64,000 nucleotides of DNA from Candidatus Skiveiella danica (GTDB taxonomy: Bacteria > Pseudomonadota > Gammaproteobacteria > Burkholderiales > Burkholderiaceae_C). A program made the translations under genes and the position numbers. The stretch is taken from positions 124,001 through 188,000 of the forward strand of contig JADKHE010000004.1 of the NCBI GenBank assembly GCA_016721925.1, read 5' to 3'. Under the pieces are notes generated by a model. That model ran no database searches. It saw only the letters and a program-made list of their open reading frames with translations, and was not told where the DNA came from. Below are positions 1 to 17,376 of the stretch, in pieces (position 1 is the first letter of the stretch; the number at the start of each line of letters is the position of its first letter).

Positions 1-1006
1 GCCGCCGGACGATCCCCGACGCGGTGCATGGCGCATCGAGCAGGATGGCGTCAAAAAGCGCCCCGTCCCACCAACTTGCCGGTTCCCCCGCGTCGGCGGC
101 CAAAACCTTGGCGCTGAGGCCCAAGCGCTGCAGGTTGGCCTCGATACGCTCGCAGCGTTGCGAGTCGATGTCCAGCGCGGTGACCCGAACGCCTCCCTGC
201 TCCAAAAGATGGGCAGTCTTGCCACCTGGTGCAGCGCAGGCATCCAGCACCTCCAGCGGGCGTTGCGACGCGAGCCCGTGCAGGAGAAGCGGTGCCGCCA
301 GCTGCGCCCCGGCGTCTTGCACGGAGACCAGTCCGTCTGTGAAACCGGGAATGTCCTGCACCGGCAAGGCGCGCTCCAGCAGAATGGCCGTCTCGCCTTG
401 GCGGACGGCGGCAAGACCTGCGGCCTCCAGCATCTGGAGGTAGTGCGCTGGCGAGATCCGGGCGACATTGACCCGCAGCGCCATCGGCGCCTTGGCGTTG
501 TTGGCTGCAAGAATCGCCTCCCAGTGCAAGGGATGATCCGCCTTCAGCCGCTTGATCCACCAGGCCGGGTGGTTCCAGCGTGCCACCGGGTCGGCATCCG
601 TAGCAGCCATCAATCGCTCACGCTCCCGAAGAAATCGGCGCAGGCAGGCGTTGATGAAGCTTGCGCTGGGGCGCAGGGAGGGGTCGCGCTTGGCGGCCTC
701 GACGGCCTGATCGACCAGGGTGAAGGCCTCATAGGGCGCCTCCTCCGAATCGGCAGCCAAAGCCAGCGCGGTGCACAGCAGCGCATCGACAGCGGGAGGT
801 GGCGCTCGGCGCGCCAGTTCCCGGCGCAGCGCCTGGGCGCGACCCTGGACGCGCATCACATGAAAGGCCAGCGCCTGCACCCCGGGGCGAAGCGTCCGAT
901 CGACGTCGTCCAGCACCTGCGTCAGCGAACGGCCGTTGCGCACATCGAGCAGCACCTGCGCCGTGCTCTGGAGCTGGCGCCACAGGGGAATGGATGGGCT
1001 GGTCAC
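1..1006 (-). CDS. rsmB: 16S rRNA (cytosine(967)-C(5))-methyltransferase, C-terminus missing
   Basis: The frame is open from a GTG at 1006 to the window edge (335 codons), so the 3' end lies outside. Residues 1-140 resemble the NusB-like RNA-binding domain of RsmB/Fmu. The Rossmann methyltransferase domain follows, with the SAM-binding motif ACAAPGGKT (256-264) and DAPCTASG (324-331), whose Cys327 is the family's conserved PC cysteine. The second conserved Cys (TC motif) would lie beyond the cut. The enzyme methylates C967 of 16S rRNA in the cytoplasm. It follows the LemA-like gene by 33 bp on the same strand. The GTG start is inferred from the homologous N-terminus; the Shine-Dalgarno sequence is weak. 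Confidence 0.93.
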   Translation of the reverse strand, partial: MTSPSIPLWRQLQSTAQVLLDVRNGRSLTQVLDDVDRTLRPGVQALAFHVMRVQGRAQALRRELARRAPPPAVDALLCTALALAADSEEAPYEAFTLVDQAVEAAKRDPSLRPSASFINACLRRFLRERERLMAATDADPVARWNHPAWWIKRLKADHPLHWEAILAANNAKAPMALRVNVARISPAHYLQMLEAAGLAAVRQGETAILLERALPVQDIPGFTDGLVSVQDAGAQLAAPLLLHGLASQRPLEVLDACAAPGGKTAHLLEQGGVRVTALDIDSQRCERIEANLQRLGLSAKVLAADAGEPASWWDGALFDAILLDAPCTASGIVRR

Positions 1007-1039
1007 CGGCAGGTCTTTCTGTGATTCAAATGGGCGTGA

Positions 1040-1600
1040 TCAGGCCGCTGCCTCAGGCCAGTCGAGAGTACCGGCGGGCTTGAAGCTCCAGATGCCCGCC
1101 AGAATCAGGGCCGGGAACTGGCGGATGGCCAGGTTGTAGACCCGGACCGAGGCATCGAAAGCTGCCGCAGGAAGGGCCGCCTGCTCGTCAAGCGCCGCAA
1201 GGCGGGCACGCAGGCTTTCCGGCAACGTGCTGCCTTCCGGCGAGTCCCCATCCGTCGCCTGCCAGACTTCAGTCAGGACGCCGCGTGCGGCCGAAAGAAC
1301 CCGAATGGCATCCGGGTCCAGCGGATGAGCGCGGGCATTGGCAAGAGCCTGGGCAAACTGCTCTCCTGCCGCGACCAGGCGCGACCACAGTGCGTCCGGG
1401 GAAAGCTGCGAGACGCCCGCTGCGACGTCGGCCAAGGGCTGCGCGGCCTTGATCACGGCGGGGTGCACCGACAGCACATTGTCCAGCGCCGAGTAGGCCT
1501 TGACCACCTCGGACCGCAATCGAACCAGCCGGTTGTAGGCGCCCACAGCCCAGAACAGCGCGATCGCCACCAGCAGACCCAGCACCATCGGTTTCGTCAT
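1040..1600 (-). CDS. LemA-like membrane-anchored protein
   Basis: This 186-residue protein starts at the ATG at 1600, which has GGAG six bases upstream; an in-frame start 57 bp earlier lacks that support. Residues 5-20 form one N-terminal membrane helix. It is followed by YNRLVRLRSEVVKAYSALD and, near the end, VYNLAIRQFPALILAG, both typical of the LemA family (short-loop helical bundle, N-terminus in the membrane). The molecular function of LemA proteins is not established. The gene lies between the rpoC terminator and rsmB and may be co-transcribed with rsmB. LemA family membership is fairly secure; any role is open. Confidence 0.75.
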   Translation of the reverse strand: MTKPMVLGLLVAIALFWAVGAYNRLVRLRSEVVKAYSALDNVLSVHPAVIKAAQPLADVAAGVSQLSPDALWSRLVAAGEQFAQALANARAHPLDPDAIRVLSAARGVLTEVWQATDGDSPEGSTLPESLRARLAALDEQAALPAAAFDASVRVYNLAIRQFPALILAGIWSFKPAGTLDWPEAAA

Positions 1601-1641
1601 CCGTTCTCCACCTTGCCCCGCAAACGCACTTTGTAGACAAA

Positions 1642-1687
1642 TCACAAACAAAAACACCCAAAGCCAGCGCCAACTGGTCTTTGGGTG
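1642..1687 (-). terminator. rpoC intrinsic terminator built from a dispersed repeat
   Basis: On the minus strand, CACCCAAAG pairs with CTTTGGGTG (9 bp) and an inner CCAG pairs with CTGG. A T-rich tail (TTTTTGTTTG) follows. The hairpin starts 22 bases after the rpoC stop, so it is a good Rho-independent terminator for the rpoBC operon. It overlaps copy F of the dispersed repeat. Confidence 0.85.
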
Positions 1688-1692
1688 CTATC
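1655..1692 (-). repeat. dispersed hairpin repeat, copy F
   Basis: On the minus strand this reads TTGATAGC, a short spacer, GACCA, a loop and CGCTGG. It matches the layout shared with copies near 18.8, 28.4, 40.5, 42.0 and 62.1 kb. It is the most diverged in its outer stem, which has become CACCCAAAG/CTTTGGGTG. Confidence 0.6.
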
Positions 1693-1709
1693 AAGTCAGG
1701 ACTGACTGA

Positions 1710-5936
<4,227 letters not shown>

Positions 5937-5955
5937 GTGACTCTTTCCTTTTCAA

Positions 5956-10068
<4,113 letters not shown>

Positions 10069-10277
10069 GGATTCTCCGGTCAAAGACATACGTCCTGGGT
10101 CTTTGGCGACTAGTGCGTCGAGCATCCTGCTCGACTTGCTTGGTGGCTGGCCACTACCAACCATTGGCGGACGGTCGCGCATTGCACGCAACCCGAACCA
10201 AGTCGTCTTCTGCAGTCGGGGTCAGAAAACACTTGAAAATCTCTTCTGGTGTTTCCGATCGACATCTGGGTCGTCCG

Positions 10278-10302
10278 GAAACCGGCCCAGAAGCCGGTTT
10301 TC
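10278..10302 (-). promoter_or_regulatory. second hairpin in the rplL-rpoB spacer
   Basis: On the minus strand, AAACCGGC pairs with GCCGGTTT across a six-base loop. It lies about 20 bases downstream of the larger hairpin at 10324-10358. It has no strong T tract. It is likely an RNA-processing or attenuation element, inferred from position. Confidence 0.45.
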
Positions 10303-10323
10303 AGGTGTGCTCTGCAAAGCAGC

Positions 10324-10358
10324 AAAGGCTGGAGGCCCCTGAGGATCCTCCAGCCTTT
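10324..10358 (-). terminator. rplL-rpoB attenuator hairpin
   Basis: AAAGGCTGGAGG pairs perfectly with CCTCCAGCCTTT (12 bp) across an 11-base loop, 15 bases after the rplL stop. No long T run follows, so read-through into rpoB is expected. In enterobacteria the same spacer holds a partial terminator and an RNase III site that set the ratio of L7/L12 to polymerase; a matching role is inferred here. Confidence 0.6.
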
Positions 10359-10372
10359 CGGATCGATCCCAA

Positions 10373-10750
10373 TTACTTGAGTTCGACCTTCGCGCCGGCT
10401 TCTTCCAGCTTCTTCTTGGCCGCTTCGGCGTCAGCCTTGGACAGGCCTTCCTTGACCGCCTTGGGAGCGCCGTCCACGACGTCCTTGGCTTCCTTGAGGC
10501 CCAGACCGGTGATTTCGCGCACAGCCTTGATGACCGACACCTTGTTGGCGCCTGCCTCGAGCAGGACAACGTTGAATTCGGTCTTCTCTTCCGCAGCTGC
10601 GGCAGCGCCGCCACCGCCAGCGGCGGCCGGGGCAGCCATCGCCGCGGCGCTCACGCCAAATTTCTCTTCAATGGCCTTCACCAGGTCATTGAGTTCCATG
10701 ACCGTCATGCTGTCCAGCGCGGTCAAAAATGCGTCTTTATCGAATGCCAT
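10373..10750 (-). CDS. rplL: 50S ribosomal protein L7/L12
   Basis: This 125-residue acidic protein has the usual order: N-terminal dimerisation helix, Ala/Gly-rich hinge (AAMAAPAAAGGGGAAAAAEE, about residues 35-54) and C-terminal factor-binding domain with GLGLKEAKDVVDGAPK. It forms the ribosomal stalk with L10 and recruits elongation factors. The start follows AGGAAATCAAA. It lies 41 bp downstream of rplJ, its co-regulated partner, and its message is separated from rpoB by the hairpins at 10278-10358. Confidence 0.98.
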   Translation of the reverse strand: MAFDKDAFLTALDSMTVMELNDLVKAIEEKFGVSAAAMAAPAAAGGGGAAAAAEEKTEFNVVLLEAGANKVSVIKAVREITGLGLKEAKDVVDGAPKAVKEGLSKADAEAAKKKLEEAGAKVELK

Positions 10751-10791
10751 TTTGATTTCCTAACAAGTTTGGTTACGACAGGCTGCGGCGT

Positions 10792-11307
10792 TTACGCGGC
10801 AGCTGCTTCGGCGGGAGCACCCGCGCCTTTTTTCTCCGCCAAAGCCGACAGCACGCGGGCCGTACGGGAAATGGGGGACTGCATCAAGCCCAACAACTGC
10901 GCCAACAGCACTTCCTTTGTGGGGATGCTGGCCAATTGCTTCACGCCGTTCACGTCCAGGGCCTTGCCGCCGTACGCACCGGCCCGGATCACCAACTTGT
11001 CGTTGGTTTTCGCGAACTCGGCCACCACCTTGGCGGCGGCCACTGCGTCTTCGGAAAAGCCGTAGATCAAAGGACCGGTCATCTGGTCGGACACAACTTC
11101 AAACGCGCTTCCGGCGACAGCACGGCGGGCCAGGGTGTTCTTCAACACACTCAGACTCACGCCATTGCTGCGCGCGGTGTTGCGCAGTTTGGTCATGTCA
11201 GCAACCGTGATGCCGCGGTACTCCGCGATCACGAGCGTTTGAGCTTTAGCGGCGAGGCCGGTCACATCACTGATGACCGCTTCTTTCTCACTGCGATTCA
11301 GACTCAA
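10792..11307 (-). CDS. rplJ: 50S ribosomal protein L10 (TTG start)
   Basis: This 171-residue L10 starts SLNRSEKEAVI and continues with the typical VIAEYRGITVADMTKLR segment. L10 anchors the L7/L12 stalk to 23S rRNA and, in other bacteria, represses its own mRNA with L7/L12. The start codon is TTG at 11305-11307, with AAGGAG seven bases upstream; no in-frame ATG or GTG fits the conserved N-terminus. A weak initiation codon behind the long leader at 11308-11566 fits a gene controlled at the level of translation. Confidence 0.97.
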   Translation of the reverse strand: MSLNRSEKEAVISDVTGLAAKAQTLVIAEYRGITVADMTKLRNTARSNGVSLSVLKNTLARRAVAGSAFEVVSDQMTGPLIYGFSEDAVAAAKVVAEFAKTNDKLVIRAGAYGGKALDVNGVKQLASIPTKEVLLAQLLGLMQSPISRTARVLSALAEKKGAGAPAEAAAA

Positions 11308-11566
11308 GGTCTACTCCTTAAAATGCGTTCGAAGGCAGATGCCATCTCACGCGCCACATTGCAGCGACCAACTGTCAACAGAACTCATATTCCATCTGCA
11401 GCGGGATCGCCATCTGCGTTGGCCCTGAGCCGTCAGGCGAACCATCAAGCTCTACGATTAAGCGTGGTTCCCCACGCACCAACGGTCTTGGATGACCTGC
11501 AACGACCTTTGGCCATTGCAGCCCACCACATCAGGCAGCGCTCGCACGCCGCCCGAATTCCTGCGA
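11308..11566 (-). promoter_or_regulatory. L10 leader (rplJL mRNA leader)
   Basis: This 259-bp non-coding spacer lies between rplA and rplJ. On the minus strand it contains a CCAAGACCGTTGGTGCGTGG segment followed by GGAACCACGC, which can fold into stem-loops. Position and appearance match the autoregulatory L10-L7/L12 binding leader known from rplJL operons. The exact structure was not computed. Confidence 0.6.
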
Positions 11567-12262
11567 TTACGCCGAGATGGACTGGGTGTCCACGCGAACA
11601 CCCACACCCATGGTCGACGAGACCGCAACTTTGCGCAAATACACACCCTTGCTCGAAGCCGGCTTGGCTTTGGTCAGCGCATCGATCAGCGCAGCCAGGT
11701 TGCCCTTGAGCTTGTCCGCATCGAATGAACGGCGTCCGATGGTCGAGTGCACGATGCCGGCCTTGTCGACGCGGAACTGAACCTGACCTGCCTTGGCATT
11801 CTTCACGGCGGTGGCGACGTCGGCCGTCACCGTGCCCACCTTCGGGTTGGGCATCAGGCCGCGCGGGCCGAGGATCTGGCCCAAGGTACCGACCACGCGC
11901 ATCGCGTCGGGCGCGGCAATCACGACGTCGAAGGGCATGTCACCGGCCTTGACCATGGCGGCCAGGTCATCCATGCCAACGATATCGGCACCAGCGGCCT
12001 TGGCTTCTTCCGCCTTTGCGCCCTGGGCGAACACGGCCACACGCTTGGTCTTGCCGGTGCCATTCGGCAGAACGACGGCACCACGAACGACCTGATCCGA
12101 CTTCTTGGCATCCACGCCAAGTTGCACGGCAACATCGATCGATTCATCGAACTTGGCGTTGGCGCATTCCTTGACGATGCTCAGCGCATCAGCCAGCGGA
12201 TACAGCTTGTTGCTGTCGACCTTGCCTTGCTGGGCTTTTTGTTTCTTGGTGAGCTTGGACAT
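11567..12262 (-). CDS. rplA: 50S ribosomal protein L1
   Basis: The 231-residue protein is full length for L1. Recognisable stretches include MSKLTKKQK at the start, GTGKTKRVAVFAQG in the middle and LMPNPKVGTVT. L1 binds 23S rRNA at the mobile stalk near the E site and represses the rplKA message in other bacteria. The ATG at 12262 directly follows the TAA of rplK with no spacer, so the two are translationally coupled. A spacer carrying the L10 leader follows. Confidence 0.98.
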   Translation of the reverse strand: MSKLTKKQKAQQGKVDSNKLYPLADALSIVKECANAKFDESIDVAVQLGVDAKKSDQVVRGAVVLPNGTGKTKRVAVFAQGAKAEEAKAAGADIVGMDDLAAMVKAGDMPFDVVIAAPDAMRVVGTLGQILGPRGLMPNPKVGTVTADVATAVKNAKAGQVQFRVDKAGIVHSTIGRRSFDADKLKGNLAALIDALTKAKPASSKGVYLRKVAVSSTMGVGVRVDTQSISA

Positions 12263-12694
12263 TTAGACACCCTCCACATTCACGCCCATCGAGCGCGCAG
12301 AACCTGCAATGGTCCGAACCGCAGCATCGAGATCCGCAGCCGTCATGTCTTTCATCTTGGTCTTGGCGATCTCTTCGAGTTGGGCGCGTGTGATCACGCC
12401 AACCTTGTCGGAGTTCGGCTTGGCAGACCCTTTGGTCAGCTTGATGGCCTTCTTGATCAGGGTCGTCGCAGGCGGCGTCTTGATGATGAAGGTAAAGCTC
12501 TTGTCTGCAAAAGCCGTGATCACCACAGGCAAAGGCAGACCCGGCTCAACGCCCTGGGTCTGGGCATTGAATGCCTTGCAGAATTCCATGATGTTCAGGC
12601 CGCGCTGACCCAGCGCCGGACCGATCGGGGGGGAAGGGTTGGCCTTGCCCGCTGGCACTTGCAGCTTGACGAAGCCGACGATTTTTTTCGCCAT
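12263..12694 (-). CDS. rplK: 50S ribosomal protein L11
   Basis: The 143-residue protein has the Pro-rich N-terminal domain (KLQVPAGKANPSPPIGPALG) and the C-terminal rRNA-binding domain with KTPPATTLIKKA. L11 binds the GTPase-associated region of 23S rRNA and is needed for RelA activation. The start has AGGAGAAAAGA upstream. It is 107 bp downstream of nusG. That spacer holds a small GCCTC/GAGGC hairpin and is where L1 represses in E. coli; here that is inference. Confidence 0.98.
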   Translation of the reverse strand: MAKKIVGFVKLQVPAGKANPSPPIGPALGQRGLNIMEFCKAFNAQTQGVEPGLPLPVVITAFADKSFTFIIKTPPATTLIKKAIKLTKGSAKPNSDKVGVITRAQLEEIAKTKMKDMTAADLDAAVRTIAGSARSMGVNVEGV

Positions 12695-12801
12695 TCTTTT
12701 CTCCTATCGGGTGCAAACGCCTCAGACTTTGCAGAGGCTCCCCGAGATTAACGACTCACCATCTTCCAGCTGCACCGAGTCGCAAGGCGCAGACCAGTCC
12801 A

Positions 12802-13380
12802 TCAGGTCTTTTCGACCTGACTGAATTCAAGCTCGACCGGCGTGGCGCGACCAAAAATCGTCACCGACACGCGAACCTTGTTCTTCTCGTAGTTGACCTC
12901 TTCCACCGTTCCATTGAAGTCGGTGAAAGGTCCCTCTTTGACACGGACGTATTCACCCACTTCAAACTCCACCTTGTGGCGCGGTTTGTCGGTGCCTTCC
13001 TGCATCTGGCTCACGATCTTCTGGACGTCTTCTTCGGAAATCGGGGCCGGCCGGTTCTTGGCACCCCCGACAAAGCCGGTGACCTTGTTGGTGTGCTTGA
13101 CCAGATGCCAGGTCTCGTCGTCCATGACCATTTCAACCAGGACATAACCCGGAAAGAACTTGCGCTCCGTGGTCTTTTTCTGGCCGTTTCGGATCTCGAC
13201 CACTTCCTCGGTCGGAACCAGGATGCGACCAAACTTGTTCTGCATGCCGGAGCGGTTGATGCGCTCCAGAATGTTGCGTTCGACCGCCTTCTCCATGCCC
13301 GAATAGGCATGGACGACATACCACTTCAGATCCGGGTTGGCAGAAGGGCTGGCGGCAGGACTCTGGACAACTTCAGTCAT
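12802..13380 (-). CDS. nusG: transcription termination/antitermination factor NusG
   Basis: This 192-residue protein has the NGN domain (WYVVHAYSGMEKAVERNI, about residues 20-37) and a C-terminal KOW domain with VKEGPFTDFNGTVEEV. NusG couples RNA polymerase to Rho and to ribosomal protein S10. The start is the ATG at 13380, which shares one base with the secE stop (TAATG) and has GGAAGAA upstream. This coupling supports it over a start 39 bp further out. The gene follows secE, as in most bacteria. Confidence 0.98.
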   Translation of the reverse strand: MTEVVQSPAASPSANPDLKWYVVHAYSGMEKAVERNILERINRSGMQNKFGRILVPTEEVVEIRNGQKKTTERKFFPGYVLVEMVMDDETWHLVKHTNKVTGFVGGAKNRPAPISEEDVQKIVSQMQEGTDKPRHKVEFEVGEYVRVKEGPFTDFNGTVEEVNYEKNKVRVSVTIFGRATPVELEFSQVEKT

Positions 13381-13766
13381 TATTTCTTCCATCCCAGAAT
13401 CAGGTCGTAGAACACCCACTCGAGCGTCTTGTCAGTCAGCCAGAGAAACAACGCCATGACCACAACAAAGGCAAAAACGTACAACGTCATCTGGATGGCC
13501 TCCTTGCGGGAGGGCCAGACGACCTTTTTGACTTCGCGCCAGGCATCGCGGCCGAAAGCAACCAGTTGCTTGCCTGGCTCAGACGAGAAAAACACCACCA
13601 GGGCAGCACCCAAACCCACGAGCAGACCACCCCACTGGGCAATGGAGCCTTGCTTGGACAAAAGGTAGTAGGCGACGAGGGCTGCAACGACCAGTGCCGC
13701 AGAAGCGGCAAGCTTGGCCTTGTCGGCCGTGGTGTTGACAGTGTCCACTTGTTGTGAAGAAGCCAT
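13380..13766 (-). CDS. secE: preprotein translocase subunit SecE
   Basis: The 128-residue, three-helix form typical of proteobacteria: hydrophobic segments near residues 19-36, 41-60 and 95-115, and the conserved cytoplasmic hinge FGRDAWREVKKVVWPSRKEA. SecE clamps SecY in the protein-conducting channel. The ATG at 13766 has AGGA ten bases upstream; a TTG nine bases earlier is possible. It is translationally coupled to nusG. Confidence 0.96.
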   Translation of the reverse strand: MASSQQVDTVNTTADKAKLAASAALVVAALVAYYLLSKQGSIAQWGGLLVGLGAALVVFFSSEPGKQLVAFGRDAWREVKKVVWPSRKEAIQMTLYVFAFVVVMALFLWLTDKTLEWVFYDLILGWKK

Positions 13767-13820
13767 TTGTGGCAAATCCTGCGCTTTTCAGCTTTGAGTC
13801 AAGGCGTCCTCTTAGACGCT

Positions 13821-13847
13821 GAAGCCCGCCAGGACTCTGGCGGGCTT
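13821..13847 (-). terminator. hairpin between tRNA-Trp and secE
   Basis: On the minus strand, AAAGCCCGCCAG pairs with CTGGCGGGCTT around a four-base loop. It lies just after tRNA-Trp and upstream of secE. The T tail is short, so it may be a weak terminator or an RNA 3'-end/processing signal. Confidence 0.5.
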
Positions 13848-13865
13848 TGGGGGCCACGGTTCAGG

Positions 13866-13941
13866 TGGCAGGGGCAGTAGGAATCGAACCTACAACCTTC
13901 GGTTTTGGAGACCGACGCTCTGCCAATTGAGCTATACCCCT
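13866..13941 (-). tRNA. tRNA-Trp (anticodon CCA)
   Basis: A 76-nt cloverleaf on the minus strand: acceptor AGGGGTA/TGCCCCT, anticodon stem TCGGT/ACCGA around the loop CTCCAAA (anticodon CCA) and T arm GTTCGATTC. The 3' CCA is encoded. It lies between tuf and secE, the position common in betaproteobacteria. Confidence 0.97.
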
Positions 13942-13949
13942 ACGATAAT

Positions 13950-15140
<1,191 letters not shown>

Positions 15141-15202
15141 TTCTTCGACTCCGAAAAAAACCAACAAACATCAGACATGCGATCCGGTCGCACACCCAGA
15201 AC

Positions 15203-15277
<75 letters not shown>

Positions 15278-15317
15278 AAAAAAACCAAACAACACCCAGA
15301 TGCAGACAAACAGGATC

Positions 15318-15391
15318 TGGAGCGGGAGACGGGAATCGAACCCGCGTCATTAGCTTGGAAGGCTAGGGTTCTACCATTGAACTACTCCCGC
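15318..15391 (-). tRNA. tRNA-Gly (anticodon TCC)
   Basis: A 74-nt cloverleaf: acceptor GCGGGAG/CTCCCGC, anticodon loop CTTCCAA (anticodon TCC), T arm GGTTCGATTCC and an encoded CCA. It is part of the Tyr-Gly-Thr tRNA cluster ahead of tuf. Confidence 0.97.
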
Positions 15392-15491
15392 ATCGACCGC
15401 ATGGCAACGCCGATGCGCGCCAGACCAGAAATCAATGCATGGATACCTTTTCCCAAACACCCTTGCTTGTCTGCACTGTCAAATTTTTTGC

Positions 15492-15577
15492 TGGTGGAGG
15501 AGGCTGGATTCGAACCAGCGTAGGCGTAAGCCAACAGATTTACAGTCTGCCCCCTTTAGCCACTCGGGCACCCCTCC
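15492..15577 (-). tRNA. tRNA-Tyr (anticodon GTA)
   Basis: An 86-nt class II tRNA with a long variable arm: acceptor GGAGGGG/CTCCTCC, anticodon stem CAGAC/ATCTG around TGTAA (anticodon GTA), T arm GGTTCGAATCC and an encoded CCA. It is first in the tRNA cluster. Confidence 0.97.
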
Positions 15578-15637
15578 TCAGCGAACCGTCAATTATGCCA
15601 GCTTTTTCCCGGTTTTGACAACCAGCCCCGAAAACTT

Positions 15638-16408
15638 CTACCAATCGACGGGCGCAAGACCTTGCCTCCCGAGGTAGGCATTCGCGAGACCAAAATGCCC
15701 GCAACCTATGAAAGGCGCCGGCGGGCGCAAAGCCGACAAGGGCGAAGGGTGATTGGCTGTCAGCACCAGATGACGCCCCTGGCCGCAAGCGGCTTCGATG
15801 AGGCCTTGCTTGGACTGGGCATGCGCACCCCACAACATGAACACCACCGGCTGCGGCAAGCCGGAAACGGCGGCCAGCACCGTGTCCGTGAGGGTTTCCC
15901 ATCCCTGACGGGCATGGCTGGCCGGCTGGCCTTCTTCGACCGTCAGGCAGGTATTGAGCAGCAGTACACCCTGGCGGGCCCAGCTCAGCAAGGATCCACT
16001 GGCCGGCAGGGGCAACCCCAGATCCCGCTGCAACTCCTTGAAGATATTGCGCAGGCTCGGCGGTTGCCGTTGGCCTTCGGCCACCGAAAAGGCCAGTCCT
16101 TGCGCCTGCCCGGCGCCGTGGTAGGGGTCCTGTCCCAGAATAACAACCCGTACCTCGAACAAGGGCGTCAGTTCAAAGGCCCACAACGGCCGCGGGGGAT
16201 AGACCACGGCACCCGCTTCCAGGCGGCTGCACACAAACGCACCCAATTCCTGCGCGGATGGACTGGCAAAGAAGCCATCGACCAGCAATCGCCAGTCAGG
16301 CGCCACCGGCCAGCGAGCCGGCTGCCATGCGGTCAGTCGATCGGTGCCGTCGCCGGGGTCTGCGGCCATTTCCGTCCAAAGGGCTGCCTGGGCTTGGTTC
16401 ACGTGCAT
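15638..16408 (-). CDS. ung: uracil-DNA glycosylase
   Basis: This 256-residue family-1 UDG has the water-activating loop GQDPYHG (92-98, catalytic Asp94) and the DNA-intercalation motif NHPSPLSA (219-226, catalytic His220). The enzyme removes uracil from DNA to start base-excision repair. It lies 42 bp downstream of trpC on the same strand and is probably the last gene of the trp transcript; tRNA-Tyr follows after 60 bp. No terminator is visible between trpC and ung. Confidence 0.97.
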   Translation of the reverse strand: MHVNQAQAALWTEMAADPGDGTDRLTAWQPARWPVAPDWRLLVDGFFASPSAQELGAFVCSRLEAGAVVYPPRPLWAFELTPLFEVRVVILGQDPYHGAGQAQGLAFSVAEGQRQPPSLRNIFKELQRDLGLPLPASGSLLSWARQGVLLLNTCLTVEEGQPASHARQGWETLTDTVLAAVSGLPQPVVFMLWGAHAQSKQGLIEAACGQGRHLVLTANHPSPLSALRPPAPFIGCGHFGLANAYLGRQGLAPVDW

Positions 16409-16450
16409 CGTGCGGTGTCCAACCCGGTCGCTCGCCCGAATTTCTGGGCG

Positions 16451-17251
16451 TCAGGCGAACAGCTCAGCCAGCGCCAGGCCCGGATCGGGCGCCCGCATGA
16501 AGGCCTCCCCCACCAGGAAAGCATCGACTTTCGCGTCGCGCATGGTCCGCACATCGGCACGGCTCAAAATGCCACTCTCCGTCACCAGCAGCCGCCCGGG
16601 CGGCACGTCGGCGCGCAGAGCCAGTGTCGTCTGGATCGAGACCTCGAAGGTTCGCAGGTTCCGGTTGTTGATGCCGATCAGCGGCGTCTTCAGGCGCAGT
16701 GCCCGTTCGAGCTCGGGGCGGTCGTGCACTTCCACGAGCACCGCCATGTCCAGCCCCTGCGCAATGGCCTCCAGATCGGCCATCTGCGCGTCATCCAGGC
16801 AGGCGGCGATCAGCAGGATGGCATCGGCACCCATCACGCGCGATTCGTAAATCTGCCAGGCGTCGATCATGAAATCCTTGCGCAGCACCGGAAGCTGGCA
16901 CGACGCGCGTGCCTGCTTGAGGTAGTCGACATTCCCCTGGAAGAACTGGCGGTCGGTCAACACGGACAGGCAGGCGGCGCTGACCACCCCGTCCCCTTCG
17001 GCATAGCTTTGGGCAATGTCGGCCGCGATGAAATCCTCGCGCAGCACACCGCGGGACGGGCTGGCCTTCTTGACTTCGGCAATGACGGCGGCCTGACCGG
17101 CGGCAATCTTCGCGCGCATGGCCCCGACGAAGTCGCGCGTGAGCACGCGGCTTTCCGCGTCTTCGCGCATCGCGGCCAGCGGCTTTTTCTTCAAACCGGC
17201 AGCGACTTCCTCGCGTTTGACGGCCACTATCTTGTTCAGGATGTCACTCAT
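16451..17251 (-). CDS. trpC: indole-3-glycerol-phosphate synthase
   Basis: This 266-residue TIM-barrel enzyme has the start MSDILNKIVAVKREEVA, the catalytic-Lys segments AEVKKASPSRG and LPVLRKDFMID, and the phosphate-binding C-terminal LVTESGI and FLVGEAFMRA. It converts carboxyphenylamino-deoxyribulose phosphate to indole-3-glycerol phosphate. Its ATG overlaps by 8 bases the stop of a 43-codon reading frame, and it has little Shine-Dalgarno sequence of its own, so translation is probably coupled. It is monofunctional: no PRAI (TrpF) domain. Confidence 0.98.
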   Translation of the reverse strand: MSDILNKIVAVKREEVAAGLKKKPLAAMREDAESRVLTRDFVGAMRAKIAAGQAAVIAEVKKASPSRGVLREDFIAADIAQSYAEGDGVVSAACLSVLTDRQFFQGNVDYLKQARASCQLPVLRKDFMIDAWQIYESRVMGADAILLIAACLDDAQMADLEAIAQGLDMAVLVEVHDRPELERALRLKTPLIGINNRNLRTFEVSIQTTLALRADVPPGRLLVTESGILSRADVRTMRDAKVDAFLVGEAFMRAPDPGLALAELFA

Positions 17252-17375
17252 GGTCAGAGGGTTCGGTCGAGCCGTTCTTCAGTACTTTCACAATCACACG
17301 GTGCATCACCAGCGCCACCACCAGGAACAGCAGCGACACGCCGATGGCGATCCACGCGCCAGGGTCGCGCCACAT
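17244..17375 (-). CDS. 43-residue single-pass membrane protein in the trp operon
   Basis: The ATG at 17375 is one base after the trpD stop, and the TGA at 17244-17246 overlaps the trpC ATG by 8 bases. The frame therefore fits the space between the two genes exactly. The product begins MWRDPGAWIAIG. It has one hydrophobic helix (about residues 8-24, including VSLLFLVVALVM) and a charged tail, KVLKNGSTEPSDHE, predicted cytoplasmic. I recognise no family. The tight fit, the clean membrane helix and the coupling argue that it is translated. It could help deliver ribosomes to trpC, act as a small membrane protein, or both. Confidence 0.6.
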   Translation of the reverse strand: MWRDPGAWIAIGVSLLFLVVALVMHRVIVKVLKNGSTEPSDHE

Positions 17376-17376
17376 G

